From Calditrichota bacterium (GTDB lineage: Bacteria > Calditrichota > Calditrichia > JAJRVZ01), in NCBI GenBank assembly GCA_024277055.1, contig JAJRVZ010000147.1:1-38926 (forward strand): a DNA stretch of 38,926 nt, in the 5' to 3' direction. Under the pieces are notes generated by a model. It had not been told where the DNA came from. It saw nothing but the letters and a program-made list of their open reading frames with translations, and did not search any database. Each line of letters starts with the position of its first letter. Position 1 is the stretch's first letter. A program made the translations under genes and the position numbers. Below, one piece after another: positions 18,168 through 26,881 of this stretch.

Positions 18168-20245
18168 AAAAAATTGTTTTATCCGACAAAATAATTATTC
18201 CGCTTATTCTACTGGCAATGGCGACCTCTTTCGCATACGATGTTTTTCGGTTTTACAGCAACATCGATATCCTGTTACTGGCCTATGCTTCCGAAATACT
18301 GATGATCCTTTTGATTGTCGGTTATTATGTATTGCTCAGGCGCCGTCTTTATTTTCAGGATAAATCGGTTCAGGAAAATCTGGCGACCTTTACAAAACTG
18401 CTGGTCGGGCTGTATGCTCTGGTCATCATTATCAAATCGCTGCTCGATCCCAGCTATTCACCGGCTACTTTTCCCCAATCCCCTGAAACACTCGGCAGTG
18501 TGATTTACTCAAACATTATCTCTCTTGTCGCCGTTTTTTTTATGACACCGATCCTGATGATCCTTAAGAATCTGATTTACTACCGTAGAAAAAAAGGCAC
18601 CGTGCGCCTGATGCGTTTATTCCTCGGGACATCGGTGCTTTGTATTCTGTTAACCGTCGGGACACGAACAGCGCTGAATTTTTCATTTTCCGGTGCCGCG
18701 GTGTACAGTAACAGTGTACTGATTGTTGTTCTCATTCTTTCATTTCTGTTATCCCTCAGAAACTCATGGATCACATTTCTGACCAAGAAAGAAAAAGTAT
18801 CATACTTTTTTATTTCAATTTTTATGATATGGGGAGTGCTTTACCTGTTCGATTTTGCATTCTCGGTAGCAGTTCCCGCTCACAGTCTGGCGGTGGGTAC
18901 GTTTACGAATATTACCTGGTACCTGATGGTATCGTACATGATTTTCGGTTCATTTTACCTGCTGTTGCAATTGCCGACGGCCACGGTTTTTGATCGCAAG
19001 ATGAAAGAAGTTTCTTCCCTGCAGGATCTGAGCCGCAGCATCAGCGCCGAATTTGATTTTAACCGTCTGGTAAAACTGATAACCCGGAAAACTTCCGAAG
19101 TAGTCGGAAGTGAATCCGCCTGGCTCGAGTTGCAATCGGACACCGACAACCGTTTTGAGATCGCCTCATCACACAATCTCAGTAACGATATAATAAGGTC
19201 TTTTCAGGAATCCGAACGACAAAAAACCAGCAGGGAGATTATCCGTTCCAAATCCCCACTGCTGGTTAATGAACTGGCAAAGCACGAGCGTTTCAAATCG
19301 CTGAAGGAATGGAAAAAAGACATTGGTTCCATTGTCGGGGTTCCGCTGATCGGTCGCGACGGTAATCCGAGAGGGTTGCTGTTTGCGACGAAACCCAATG
19401 ACTTCGGCTTCGATCCCGATGATGTCACTATGCTGGAAGCCTTCGCCAATCAGGCCATCATGGCCATGGAAAACGCGACGCTGCTGCGCGAATCTTTTGA
19501 CCGCGAACGCATGGAAGAAGAATTACGGATCGCACGGGAAGTGCAACAGCGCCTGCTGCCACAGGAACTGCCGAAATTCGAAGGACTGGAAATAGAATCA
19601 CTGACGATTACCGCCTATGAAGTCGGGGGGGATTATTATGATTTTATCCGCTTGCCGCAGGAACAGGTCGGTTTTATTGTCGGCGATGTCAGCGGAAAAG
19701 GAACTTCAGCGGCGTTTTACATGGCTGAAACCAAAGGTATTGTGCAGTCGCTGGCGCAAAGCTGTTCGGGTCCCCGTGACCTGCTGGTAAAAGTCAATGA
19801 AATTCTTTACCGGTCGATGGACAACAAGACATTTATCAGTATGCTAATGGCTTCAGTGGATTGTAAAAACAGAAAACTGTATTTTGCCCGGGCGGGACAC
19901 TGCCCCCTGCTGTATTACAGTGCACAGAAAAAACAGAGTGAGCTGCTGCAACCGCCGGGAATCGGGGTAGGGCTGGATTCCGGTATAATTTTCAAAGAAT
20001 TACTTGAAGAATACACAATATCCGTGAATGAGGGGGATATTTTCGTTTTTTACACGGACGGATTATCCGAGGCACGTAACGCCAGGGGAGAAGAGTACGG
20101 CGAAGAAAGGTTGTGTGAACTGGTAAAACAGCATGCGGATAAATCGGTCGCGGACTTAAAAGAATTGATTATCGACTCGATCCTGCAGTTTCTCGATGGC
20201 CAGAATTTAAATGACGATCTGACCCTGCTCTTGTTAAAGACGTGA
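18164..20245 (+). CDS. Membrane-anchored GAF-SpoIIE (PP2C) serine phosphatase, RsbU/P-like
   Basis: 693 aa. About eight hydrophobic segments fill the first 270 residues, forming a polytopic sensor region of no recognised family. A GAF domain (about 285-450), a helical linker with 'REVQQRLLPQELP' (the signature preceding SpoIIE-type phosphatases) and the PP2C domain (about 480-693) follow. Metal-binding aspartates are in GGDYYD, GDVSGKG, FYTDGLSEA and DDLTLLLL, all intact. Such enzymes dephosphorylate STAS anti-anti-sigma proteins, releasing them to bind the anti-sigma kinase. The STAS gene lies 74 bases downstream and is the likely substrate. The start overlaps the preceding propeller gene by 4 bases. 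Confidence 0.92.
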   Translation: MKKIVLSDKIIIPLILLAMATSFAYDVFRFYSNIDILLLAYASEILMILLIVGYYVLLRRRLYFQDKSVQENLATFTKLLVGLYALVIIIKSLLDPSYSPATFPQSPETLGSVIYSNIISLVAVFFMTPILMILKNLIYYRRKKGTVRLMRLFLGTSVLCILLTVGTRTALNFSFSGAAVYSNSVLIVVLILSFLLSLRNSWITFLTKKEKVSYFFISIFMIWGVLYLFDFAFSVAVPAHSLAVGTFTNITWYLMVSYMIFGSFYLLLQLPTATVFDRKMKEVSSLQDLSRSISAEFDFNRLVKLITRKTSEVVGSESAWLELQSDTDNRFEIASSHNLSNDIIRSFQESERQKTSREIIRSKSPLLVNELAKHERFKSLKEWKKDIGSIVGVPLIGRDGNPRGLLFATKPNDFGFDPDDVTMLEAFANQAIMAMENATLLRESFDRERMEEELRIAREVQQRLLPQELPKFEGLEIESLTITAYEVGGDYYDFIRLPQEQVGFIVGDVSGKGTSAAFYMAETKGIVQSLAQSCSGPRDLLVKVNEILYRSMDNKTFISMLMASVDCKNRKLYFARAGHCPLLYYSAQKKQSELLQPPGIGVGLDSGIIFKELLEEYTISVNEGDIFVFYTDGLSEARNARGEEYGEERLCELVKQHADKSVADLKELIIDSILQFLDGQNLNDDLTLLLLKT

Positions 20246-20319
20246 TTATTTGTTTAATTTCGGGTCAGAAAATGAAAAATATTGAAATTAAAATGAAATG
20301 CAATTCCGGAGGCTAAAGC

Positions 20320-20667
20320 ATGGAAAATTTTGAAGTAACCCGGGAAGACCAGGGAACTATTTCGATTCTCAGGTTAAAAGGATTTCTGGATGCTCATACG
20401 GCGCCACAATTCGAACAGGCCATTCAGGAACTGGTTTCGGAAAACCGGTTCAATCTGATCGTCAGTATGGCGGAACTGAATTATATCAGCAGCGCCGGTC
20501 TGGGTGTTTTTATGGGATTTATCGAACACATCCGCGAGAATAACGGAGATATCAAACTGGCAAAAATGTCACCGAAGGTTTTTAAAGTATTCGATTTACT
20601 TGGATTTCCCGCCCTGTACCAGATCTGCGATGAGGAAGAAGAGGCTAAAGCAAAATTTTCACGATAA
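20320..20667 (+). CDS. STAS anti-sigma factor antagonist (RsbV/SpoIIAA-like)
   Basis: 115 aa, a single STAS domain of the usual length. The phosphorylation site is Ser58 in YISSAGLGVF, aligned with the DSSG serine of SpoIIAA; Ser replaces the preceding Asp. A strong ribosome site (CGGAGG) precedes ATG 20320. The unphosphorylated form should bind the RsbW-like kinase encoded 50 bases downstream, and phosphatases in the same cluster would regenerate it. The C-terminus is acidic then basic (EEEEAKAKFSR), a minor tail. It is the only STAS protein in the window although three phosphatases surround it. Confidence 0.95.
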   Translation: MENFEVTREDQGTISILRLKGFLDAHTAPQFEQAIQELVSENRFNLIVSMAELNYISSAGLGVFMGFIEHIRENNGDIKLAKMSPKVFKVFDLLGFPALYQICDEEEEAKAKFSR

Positions 20668-20717
20668 TATGCAACACTGTCCCGGTTTATACGCATATTC
20701 ATTATAGGTGGACAAAG

Positions 20718-21161
20718 ATGAAAACAAGAACTCAAAAATTCAGGCTGAAAATACCAAGTTTAACGGAGAATCTTCAGCTGATCCGCGACTTCATTCTGAA
20801 AATCACTGAAAAAGGCGGTTTCGACAGTGAAGTGCAGGAACAGATTGCCCTGGCTGTGGACGAAGCCTGCACCAATGTCATAAAACATGCCCATAAAAAC
20901 AATGCCCGGCGATTGATTGATGTACAGGTACAGCTCGACACACAGAAGATCAAAATTATCATCACCGATAAGGGGGAAGGCTTTGATATTACCAAACTCG
21001 AGAAACCGGATCTGAAAAAATTTACGAAAGAAGCACGACACGGAGGACTCGGAATTTTTCTCATGCGGACGCTTATGGACGATGTCCAGTACGAATTCAA
21101 TCCGGGCGTCAGCAACAAAGTTCAAATGATCAAGTACCGGCAGAATGCCAAAAGTGCGTGA
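20718..21161 (+). CDS. RsbW-like anti-sigma serine kinase (HATPase_c_2)
   Basis: 147 aa GHKL ATPase. The N box is DEACTNVIKHA (Glu49, Asn53), G1 is DKGEGFD and G2 is GGLGIFLM; all nucleotide-binding motifs are present. AGGTGG precedes the start. In the Rsb/SpoIIAB scheme this protein binds a sigma factor or another target and phosphorylates the STAS antagonist. The target is not encoded in the window. It could regulate a sigma factor elsewhere or a non-sigma target, as in several Gram-negative partner-switch systems. The gene end overlaps or abuts the next phosphatase gene. Confidence 0.93.
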   Translation: MKTRTQKFRLKIPSLTENLQLIRDFILKITEKGGFDSEVQEQIALAVDEACTNVIKHAHKNNARRLIDVQVQLDTQKIKIIITDKGEGFDITKLEKPDLKKFTKEARHGGLGIFLMRTLMDDVQYEFNPGVSNKVQMIKYRQNAKSA

Positions 21162-22938
21162 GGTAACCGTGACCGATTTTCTTGCCAGTTTTAAAGACCG
21201 TAATCAGGAAGCCTTACAGGACAGGGACGCCCTTGATCGGCGTCTGATCGAACTGACCGCTCTCTTCGAGATTTCACAAACGATTAATTCTTCTTTGAAT
21301 CTAAAATCCATTCTGGATAATATATTGCTCGTTCCCATGGGACGTATGATGGTAAGCAAAGGTATTATTCTGCTGCATAAATCCGGTAATTGCTTCAGTA
21401 TCGAAACACTGAAAGGATTGCCTTACAATCTGCACGATAAAGAAATTGAAATTAAAAACGTACCCACCCACCCGGTTCAGCTGACCGAAAAAAACAGTGA
21501 TGTTGTCTGGCAGGATATTTTTTCCGAATTCAAAATTGAATTGCTTGTGCCGTTTATTTCGCGCCGGAAAACACTCGGGCTGCTGGGATTTGGAAAAAAG
21601 ATAACCGGTGCGGCCTACACCGAAAGGGAAATTGAGTTTCTGGAAAGCCTGGCAAATATTGCCACCAGCGCCATCGAGAATGCACTTGTTTTTGAAGAAA
21701 TTCAAACCGTTAACCGCGAACTCGACCACAAAATCCAGGAACTGAATACACTTTTCGAAATTGGCAAAGAATTAAACCTGACCCTCGATCGGGATTTGAT
21801 TTTGAAACTGCTCTCCTATGCTTTGATGGGACAGGTGACGGTCAACAATTTTATCATAGGGCTGAAACTCGACGGTAATTATGAACTGGCCATGTCCAGG
21901 GGCAATCTGTTCAAGGATCAGAATGATGAGCGTTGCCGTGAATTATGTGAGAGAAGTTCTTTTGTCGCTGCCCCCTATCAGAATGAGGACATGACCGAAT
22001 TTGATGATTTTCTCAGTGAACTGGGAATTCGCGCCATTATTCCGATGATGATACAAAATGAAACGGGTGGCTATCTATTTCTCGGCGAAAAACTTAATAA
22101 TCAGCCCTATACGGCCGGGGATCTTGAGTTTCTGCAAACCCTGGCAAATATCGCCATTATTTCTCTTGAAAATTCCCGTTTGTTCAAAGAAACCCTCGAA
22201 AAACAGAAACTGGAAGAAGAAATGGCCATGGCCAGTGCCATTCAGGTGGGGCTTTTGCCGAAAGAAATGCCGGATATTGCAGGACTGGATATACACGGAT
22301 TGAATGTACCCAGCAAACATGTCGGCGGCGATTATTATGATATCATTCCCGTGAGTGACGATTTGCTTGCCCTGGTTATCGCCGATGTATCCGGCAAAGG
22401 AATGCCGGCATCGTTGCTGATGTCCAACCTGCAGGCCTCCCTGCATTCCATGATCGGCGTGATCGATCCGCTGGATGTGCTCGTGGGAAAGGTGAACAAC
22501 GTTATTTACCGCAACACAAGCCCGGAAAAATATATCACTTTTTTTGTCGGTGTGCTGAATCTGAAGTCCCTCGAAATGACCTTTGTAAATGCGGGCCATA
22601 ACCCGCCCTACCTGATGCATGCCGACAAATCCATTGATGAACTTACGAACGGCGGTATAATTCTCGGCATGATGCCCGACTATCCGTTTGAAACGGGAAA
22701 AGTAAAACTTAACAAGGGTGACCTGCTGATCATGTTCACCGATGGTGTGACCGAAACCATGGACGAGGATGAAGTCGAATATGAAGAAAAAAGACTGATC
22801 GATTTTATTACCAAGTACGGAGCGAAAAATTCCAGCAGGGAATTAAACGAACGTCTGCTGAAAGAACTCAAGGATTTTTCCGGTGATGTACCCCAGGGAG
22901 ATGATATAACCATCCTGACTCTGAAAGTAAAACAGTAA
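21145..22938 (+). CDS. Soluble GAF-GAF-SpoIIE (PP2C) phosphatase
   Basis: 597 aa from ATG 21145, which overlaps rsbW-like by 17 bases without a ribosome site. A GTG at 21169, just after the rsbW-like stop with GAGG 5 bases upstream, is an equally good start (589 aa). Two GAF-type sensor domains (about 30-185 and 200-345) are joined by helical linkers. A signalling helix with 'AMASAIQVGLLPKEMP' precedes the PP2C domain (375-597), with metal ligands in GGDYYD, ADVSGKG, FTDGVTE and GDDITIL. There are no membrane segments, so it senses a cytoplasmic small molecule or redox state. The likely substrate is the phosphorylated STAS protein of the cluster. Confidence 0.92.
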   Translation: MPKVREVTVTDFLASFKDRNQEALQDRDALDRRLIELTALFEISQTINSSLNLKSILDNILLVPMGRMMVSKGIILLHKSGNCFSIETLKGLPYNLHDKEIEIKNVPTHPVQLTEKNSDVVWQDIFSEFKIELLVPFISRRKTLGLLGFGKKITGAAYTEREIEFLESLANIATSAIENALVFEEIQTVNRELDHKIQELNTLFEIGKELNLTLDRDLILKLLSYALMGQVTVNNFIIGLKLDGNYELAMSRGNLFKDQNDERCRELCERSSFVAAPYQNEDMTEFDDFLSELGIRAIIPMMIQNETGGYLFLGEKLNNQPYTAGDLEFLQTLANIAIISLENSRLFKETLEKQKLEEEMAMASAIQVGLLPKEMPDIAGLDIHGLNVPSKHVGGDYYDIIPVSDDLLALVIADVSGKGMPASLLMSNLQASLHSMIGVIDPLDVLVGKVNNVIYRNTSPEKYITFFVGVLNLKSLEMTFVNAGHNPPYLMHADKSIDELTNGGIILGMMPDYPFETGKVKLNKGDLLIMFTDGVTETMDEDEVEYEEKRLIDFITKYGAKNSSRELNERLLKELKDFSGDVPQGDDITILTLKVKQ

Positions 22939-22945
22939 AACCACC

Positions 22946-23011
22946 GATCGGCAACTGAAAAGCACGGGAATTTCAGGAGCAGGGGCAGCCGACACTTTCA
23001 AATTGCCGATC
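22946..23011 (+). repeat. Long inverted repeat between two phosphatase genes (possible terminator or attenuator)
   Basis: GATCGGCAA at 22946-22954 is the exact reverse complement of TTGCCGATC at 23003-23011. The stem extends inward, after a small bulge, with TGAAA/TTTCA. The roughly 35-base loop is GC-rich and purine-rich. It begins 8 bases after a stop codon; only a weak TTTAAT follows. It separates the second and third phosphatase genes. Confidence 0.5.
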
Positions 23012-23174
23012 TTTAATCGCGAATCCTCAATTATAAATTCAATAATCCCGTTGATATTCAATCACTCGTTGCCTGTTATTCGTTCCGTGCAAATCGGCTT
23101 TGTCGTCCGCCCTTATGGTGTTCGACTAAACCGCTTGCCTGTTTTCGGTCGATTCGATAAATTGATTGTTTTTC

Positions 23175-23180
23175 GGGAGG
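23175..23180 (+). promoter_or_regulatory. Shine-Dalgarno deciding a TTG start
   Basis: GGGAGG lies exactly 5 bases before TTG 23186. It is the only good ribosome site in the open frame, which extends upstream to 23003, and it places the start right before the membrane segments. Confidence 0.75.
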
Positions 23181-23185
23181 AAATC

Positions 23186-25093
23186 TTGAAGCGTTTCCTG
23201 GTAGAATCAGTAATTGTTACCGTTTTATACTTGATCATGGCCCTTGTCATTTACCGACTGGTGCCGTTTTCGTTTCCTGTTGTATTTTTTATTATCCTTC
23301 TTCTCATTGTCGTGACTATTGATTCTCTGCGCGATTTTCTGCGCAAACATTTTACCAGCAGAATCCACCTTTCGTTGTCCAATGCCGAATTTAACCTGAA
23401 TGAATTCAATATTAAACTGAACAGCATTGTCGACTATTACGAGCTTACCGCCCTGCTCTATGCACTGATTGACGATATTCTGCCTGTTCCTCACTGGGCC
23501 TTATATATTCTTGAACAAAAAAACTATCACCTTAAAAAAACAAAATTATACAAGATAAAAACCCGGTTACCGGTGGAAATCGAACCGTTTGAAATAACCG
23601 ATTATCATTCTCCGCTTTATTTGAAAGAAATCTTTCCGGATCAGCAGCTGCCCCCAAAAATAAAAACCCTGCAGGATGCCGGACTCGATGTACTGCTGGC
23701 TTTTCACGGTAAAAGCCGCGGCATCGCCCTGCTTTTCTTTTCATCCGAGAATATGTCACTGTTCCGTGACCGCATTATTCGACCGCTGACCCGCAGGGTG
23801 TTCAGCAAAACAGGGCAAATACTGGAGAATACGGCGCTTTACCTTGACGTCCTGCAATTGAATCTGGAAATAAAAAAACTGTTTGAAGTAAGTCAGAAAC
23901 TCCTGTCCAGCCTGAATACACAGGAAATACTTGAGTTCCTGCTGGATGCACTGGCCGATGTTGTGGCCTTCGACGCCGGTGTAATCTTTTTACTCGACAA
24001 CAAATCCGGCGAACTTATTCAGAAGGTCAGCCGCGGTTACCAGGTCGAAACGGAAGAAATAAATCTGAAACTGGGACAGGGCGCCTGTGGCTGGGTTGCG
24101 GAACACGGCGAACTATCGCTGATAGAGGATGTGAGCAATGCGGAATTCTATTATCCTTTCCGCAAAGAGACACAATCGCAGGTGACTATTCCCCTGAAAA
24201 TCCAGGATGATGTCATCGGTGTCATTTGTCTTGAAAGTGATGATGCGGGACACTTCACCAACGATTCGATTGAATTGCTGATTCTCTTTGCGAATCAGGC
24301 TGCCATCGCCCTTAACAATGCCAAACAATACGAAATATCCATGGCCAAAACACGCCTTGAGCATGAACTGATCGATGCGGCACAGGTACAAAAAGTTCTG
24401 TTGCCGAAACGTCCCCCGGCCTACCGGTCTCTGGAAATCTCCTTTGTCAACATTCCCAGTAAGATAGTCAGTGGAGATCTGTTCGATGTAGTGGCGATTG
24501 ATGATAACCGACTCGGTGTGCTGATCGGCGATATCTCCGGAAAAGGGGCCAGTGCAGCCATTATGATGTCGCTGCTTCTGGCCGGGTTCAGAGCCTATAA
24601 AAAATCCCAGTTCACCGTCTGCGAAGTCGTAGCCAGGCTGAACAATCTCCTGCAGGAAAGCACGAGCGCCGGAAACTATGCCACCTTTTTTTACGGTATT
24701 ATCGATATTCGTAACCGGATGGTCACCTATACCAACGCCGGTCATAATCCCCCTTTGCTCGTTCATGCGGATGGCAGCCATTCGGTACTTTTCGGCGGAG
24801 GACTGGTGCTCGGCTACCTGCCCAACGAGACTTATATTCAAAAGACGGAATCCTTCCTTCCGGGTGATGTACTGGTATTGTATACTGATGGAATAACTGA
24901 GATTCAGAATTCGGGCGGAGAAGAATTCGGAGAGACCAGGCTGCTCGATTTCATTGTTAAAAACCGTGCCCGAACCGCCTTTCAGATAAGGAAAAGAGTA
25001 TTCGATGCAATCCACCGTTTCAGCGACGGCAAAGAGGCCGGCGACGATCTGACCATGGTGGTTGTAAAATTCCTGGAGAACCAGATTCCCTGA
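23186..25093 (+). CDS. Membrane-anchored GAF-SpoIIE (PP2C) phosphatase, TTG start
   Basis: I choose TTG 23186 (635 aa), 5 bases after GGGAGG; the frame upstream overlaps a hairpin and encodes no recognisable domain. Two membrane helices (about 5-25 and 30-48) form a hairpin anchor. A poorly conserved middle region (60-270, possibly a degenerate GAF) is followed by a clear GAF domain (about 285-420, with 'GQGACGWVAEHGE') and the PP2C domain (about 435-635). The metal residues are in SGDLFD, GDISGKG, LYTDGITE and GDDLTMVV. It is a third phosphatase input for the partner-switch cluster. It is separated from the previous gene by about 250 bases and may have its own promoter. Confidence 0.9.
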   Translation: MKRFLVESVIVTVLYLIMALVIYRLVPFSFPVVFFIILLLIVVTIDSLRDFLRKHFTSRIHLSLSNAEFNLNEFNIKLNSIVDYYELTALLYALIDDILPVPHWALYILEQKNYHLKKTKLYKIKTRLPVEIEPFEITDYHSPLYLKEIFPDQQLPPKIKTLQDAGLDVLLAFHGKSRGIALLFFSSENMSLFRDRIIRPLTRRVFSKTGQILENTALYLDVLQLNLEIKKLFEVSQKLLSSLNTQEILEFLLDALADVVAFDAGVIFLLDNKSGELIQKVSRGYQVETEEINLKLGQGACGWVAEHGELSLIEDVSNAEFYYPFRKETQSQVTIPLKIQDDVIGVICLESDDAGHFTNDSIELLILFANQAAIALNNAKQYEISMAKTRLEHELIDAAQVQKVLLPKRPPAYRSLEISFVNIPSKIVSGDLFDVVAIDDNRLGVLIGDISGKGASAAIMMSLLLAGFRAYKKSQFTVCEVVARLNNLLQESTSAGNYATFFYGIIDIRNRMVTYTNAGHNPPLLVHADGSHSVLFGGGLVLGYLPNETYIQKTESFLPGDVLVLYTDGITEIQNSGGEEFGETRLLDFIVKNRARTAFQIRKRVFDAIHRFSDGKEAGDDLTMVVVKFLENQIP

Positions 25094-25222
25094 TTATCGC
25101 TTAACGATTACTGTGTACTGCCGATATTAATTCTACTTGCTTTTCCGTCGATTTACGATTAGTTTCAATGAGGCTGTTCGCGCTAAAAATTTGATTGGTG
25201 TAATCATTTAAACTTCGACTAT

Positions 25223-26878
25223 ATGACAGACAGCAACAGAAAAAAAGTCCTTTATATTGAAGACGACGCCGAATCACGTGAATTGATGGCTGACATACTG
25301 CATTTGCATGGCTATCGCTTCCTCGGTGCCTCTCGTGGTCTGGAAGGCATCCGGCTCGCCACCCGGGAATTGCCCAATCTCATTTTAATGGATATGAATT
25401 TACCGGATATGCAGGGCTATGAAGTAACCACGCTGCTCAAATCCATTGACGCCCTGAAAACCGTTCCGGTTATCGCCCTGACCGCTGAAATCGACAAGGG
25501 TGCCCGCGAACGCACGTTGACCGCCGGATGTGACGGTTACATCGCCAAACCGATCAATGTTACAGAATTTGTTCAGCGTATTGAGGAGTATCTGGAAGGC
25601 AGAAAGGATACGCTCGATCCCCGGGAGCAAAGCAAGTATCTCACGGAATACAATATTCGTCTTGTCGAAAAACTGCAAAACAAACTGGAAGAACTGGAAA
25701 AAGTAAACAGCAGTCTTTCGATGATCAATGAAGAACTCACCCAATCACGGGAACAACTGACCGAATACAACAACCGCCTGTTTTATATGAACAACCTGGC
25801 CAACCTGCTACGTATGCAGAAATCGCCGGATGACCTGATCCGCATGCTTCCTCAAAAAATCATTGAAGGTTTTGGAATCGACCGGTGTATTATTTTTGAC
25901 TATGATTCGGAATCGGAAAAGCTTACCAGTATAACCCACGCGGGCATTGCCGGTTTGCGTATTGAGAAACTCAAATTAAAACTGAAAAAAGAATTTTATT
26001 ATCACCTGAAACAGGAAATGAAATTTCTCTGGGTAAAAAGCAAGGAAGAAATCCTCGATCCTTCGCTGCTTAAAGTCGCACAGCATCTTAATTCGATTTC
26101 GTTCGTACTGAGCTGTATCCCCGGTATGGGCAGTTCCGCGGAATCTTCCGGCATATTCCTGGCCATTGCCACTCACGGCGGCCTGGAATCCAGTGAAAAT
26201 ATAAGTATTGAGATTCCGAAAAAAATGATCATTTTTCTGGACCGGGGGTATTCACAAACTCCTTTCGCAACTTATGAAATCCGCATTTTGAAAGCTTTTC
26301 TGCAATCAACCAGTATCATTTATGAAAACATGCTGCTCTATCATAAAATGATGAAGCTGTATCGTATAAAAGAACAGGAAGCCATCACCGATCCGTTGAC
26401 AGGCGCCTACAATTACCGCTTCTTCGCATCGCAGATTGAACGCGAGATCGAGCGCTCGGCCCGGCACAAAAAACCGTTCTCACTGGCCATGATCGATATC
26501 GACAATTTTAAGCAGTATAACGACACCTACGGACATGTAAGCGGGGACAAGGTACTGAAACTGGTGGCCGAGGCACTGGTCAGAAATACCAGAAAATCGG
26601 ATATAGTGGCACGCTACGGCGGGGATGAATTCCTGATTATTCTTCCTGAAATGGGAAAGGATAATGCCAGAACCGTCGCCGAAAAACTTTGCAAGATCAT
26701 AGAAAAAACGAAATTTCCGAGACACCGGACAAAGAAACGGGTAAACCTCACCATAAGTCTCGGAATCGCCAGTTTTCCCGATGACGGTAATAATGAAAGG
26801 GTGTTGTTGAAAAAGGCCGATACGGCGCTTTATGCAGCAAAAGAATCCGGACGCAACACGGTTCGCATCAGTGCCTGA
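25223..26878 (+). CDS. Response regulator with GAF-like and GGDEF domains (diguanylate cyclase)
   Basis: 551 aa. Receiver domain (about 6-125) with phospho-acceptor Asp57 in LILMDMNLP and acidic pocket IEDD; coiled coil (145-190); a GAF-like domain (190-380); and a GGDEF domain (about 395-551). The active site is GGDEF at 466-470, preceded by the substrate signature 'DPLTGAYNYRFF'. An inhibitory-site RxxD (Arg457, Asp460) lies exactly five residues before it, so product inhibition is expected. It makes c-di-GMP from two GTP. No cognate kinase is adjacent. No Shine-Dalgarno is visible at ATG 25223. It follows the PP2C cluster on the same strand, 129 bases downstream. Confidence 0.94.
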   Translation: MTDSNRKKVLYIEDDAESRELMADILHLHGYRFLGASRGLEGIRLATRELPNLILMDMNLPDMQGYEVTTLLKSIDALKTVPVIALTAEIDKGARERTLTAGCDGYIAKPINVTEFVQRIEEYLEGRKDTLDPREQSKYLTEYNIRLVEKLQNKLEELEKVNSSLSMINEELTQSREQLTEYNNRLFYMNNLANLLRMQKSPDDLIRMLPQKIIEGFGIDRCIIFDYDSESEKLTSITHAGIAGLRIEKLKLKLKKEFYYHLKQEMKFLWVKSKEEILDPSLLKVAQHLNSISFVLSCIPGMGSSAESSGIFLAIATHGGLESSENISIEIPKKMIIFLDRGYSQTPFATYEIRILKAFLQSTSIIYENMLLYHKMMKLYRIKEQEAITDPLTGAYNYRFFASQIEREIERSARHKKPFSLAMIDIDNFKQYNDTYGHVSGDKVLKLVAEALVRNTRKSDIVARYGGDEFLIILPEMGKDNARTVAEKLCKIIEKTKFPRHRTKKRVNLTISLGIASFPDDGNNERVLLKKADTALYAAKESGRNTVRISA

Positions 26879-26881
26879 GTA

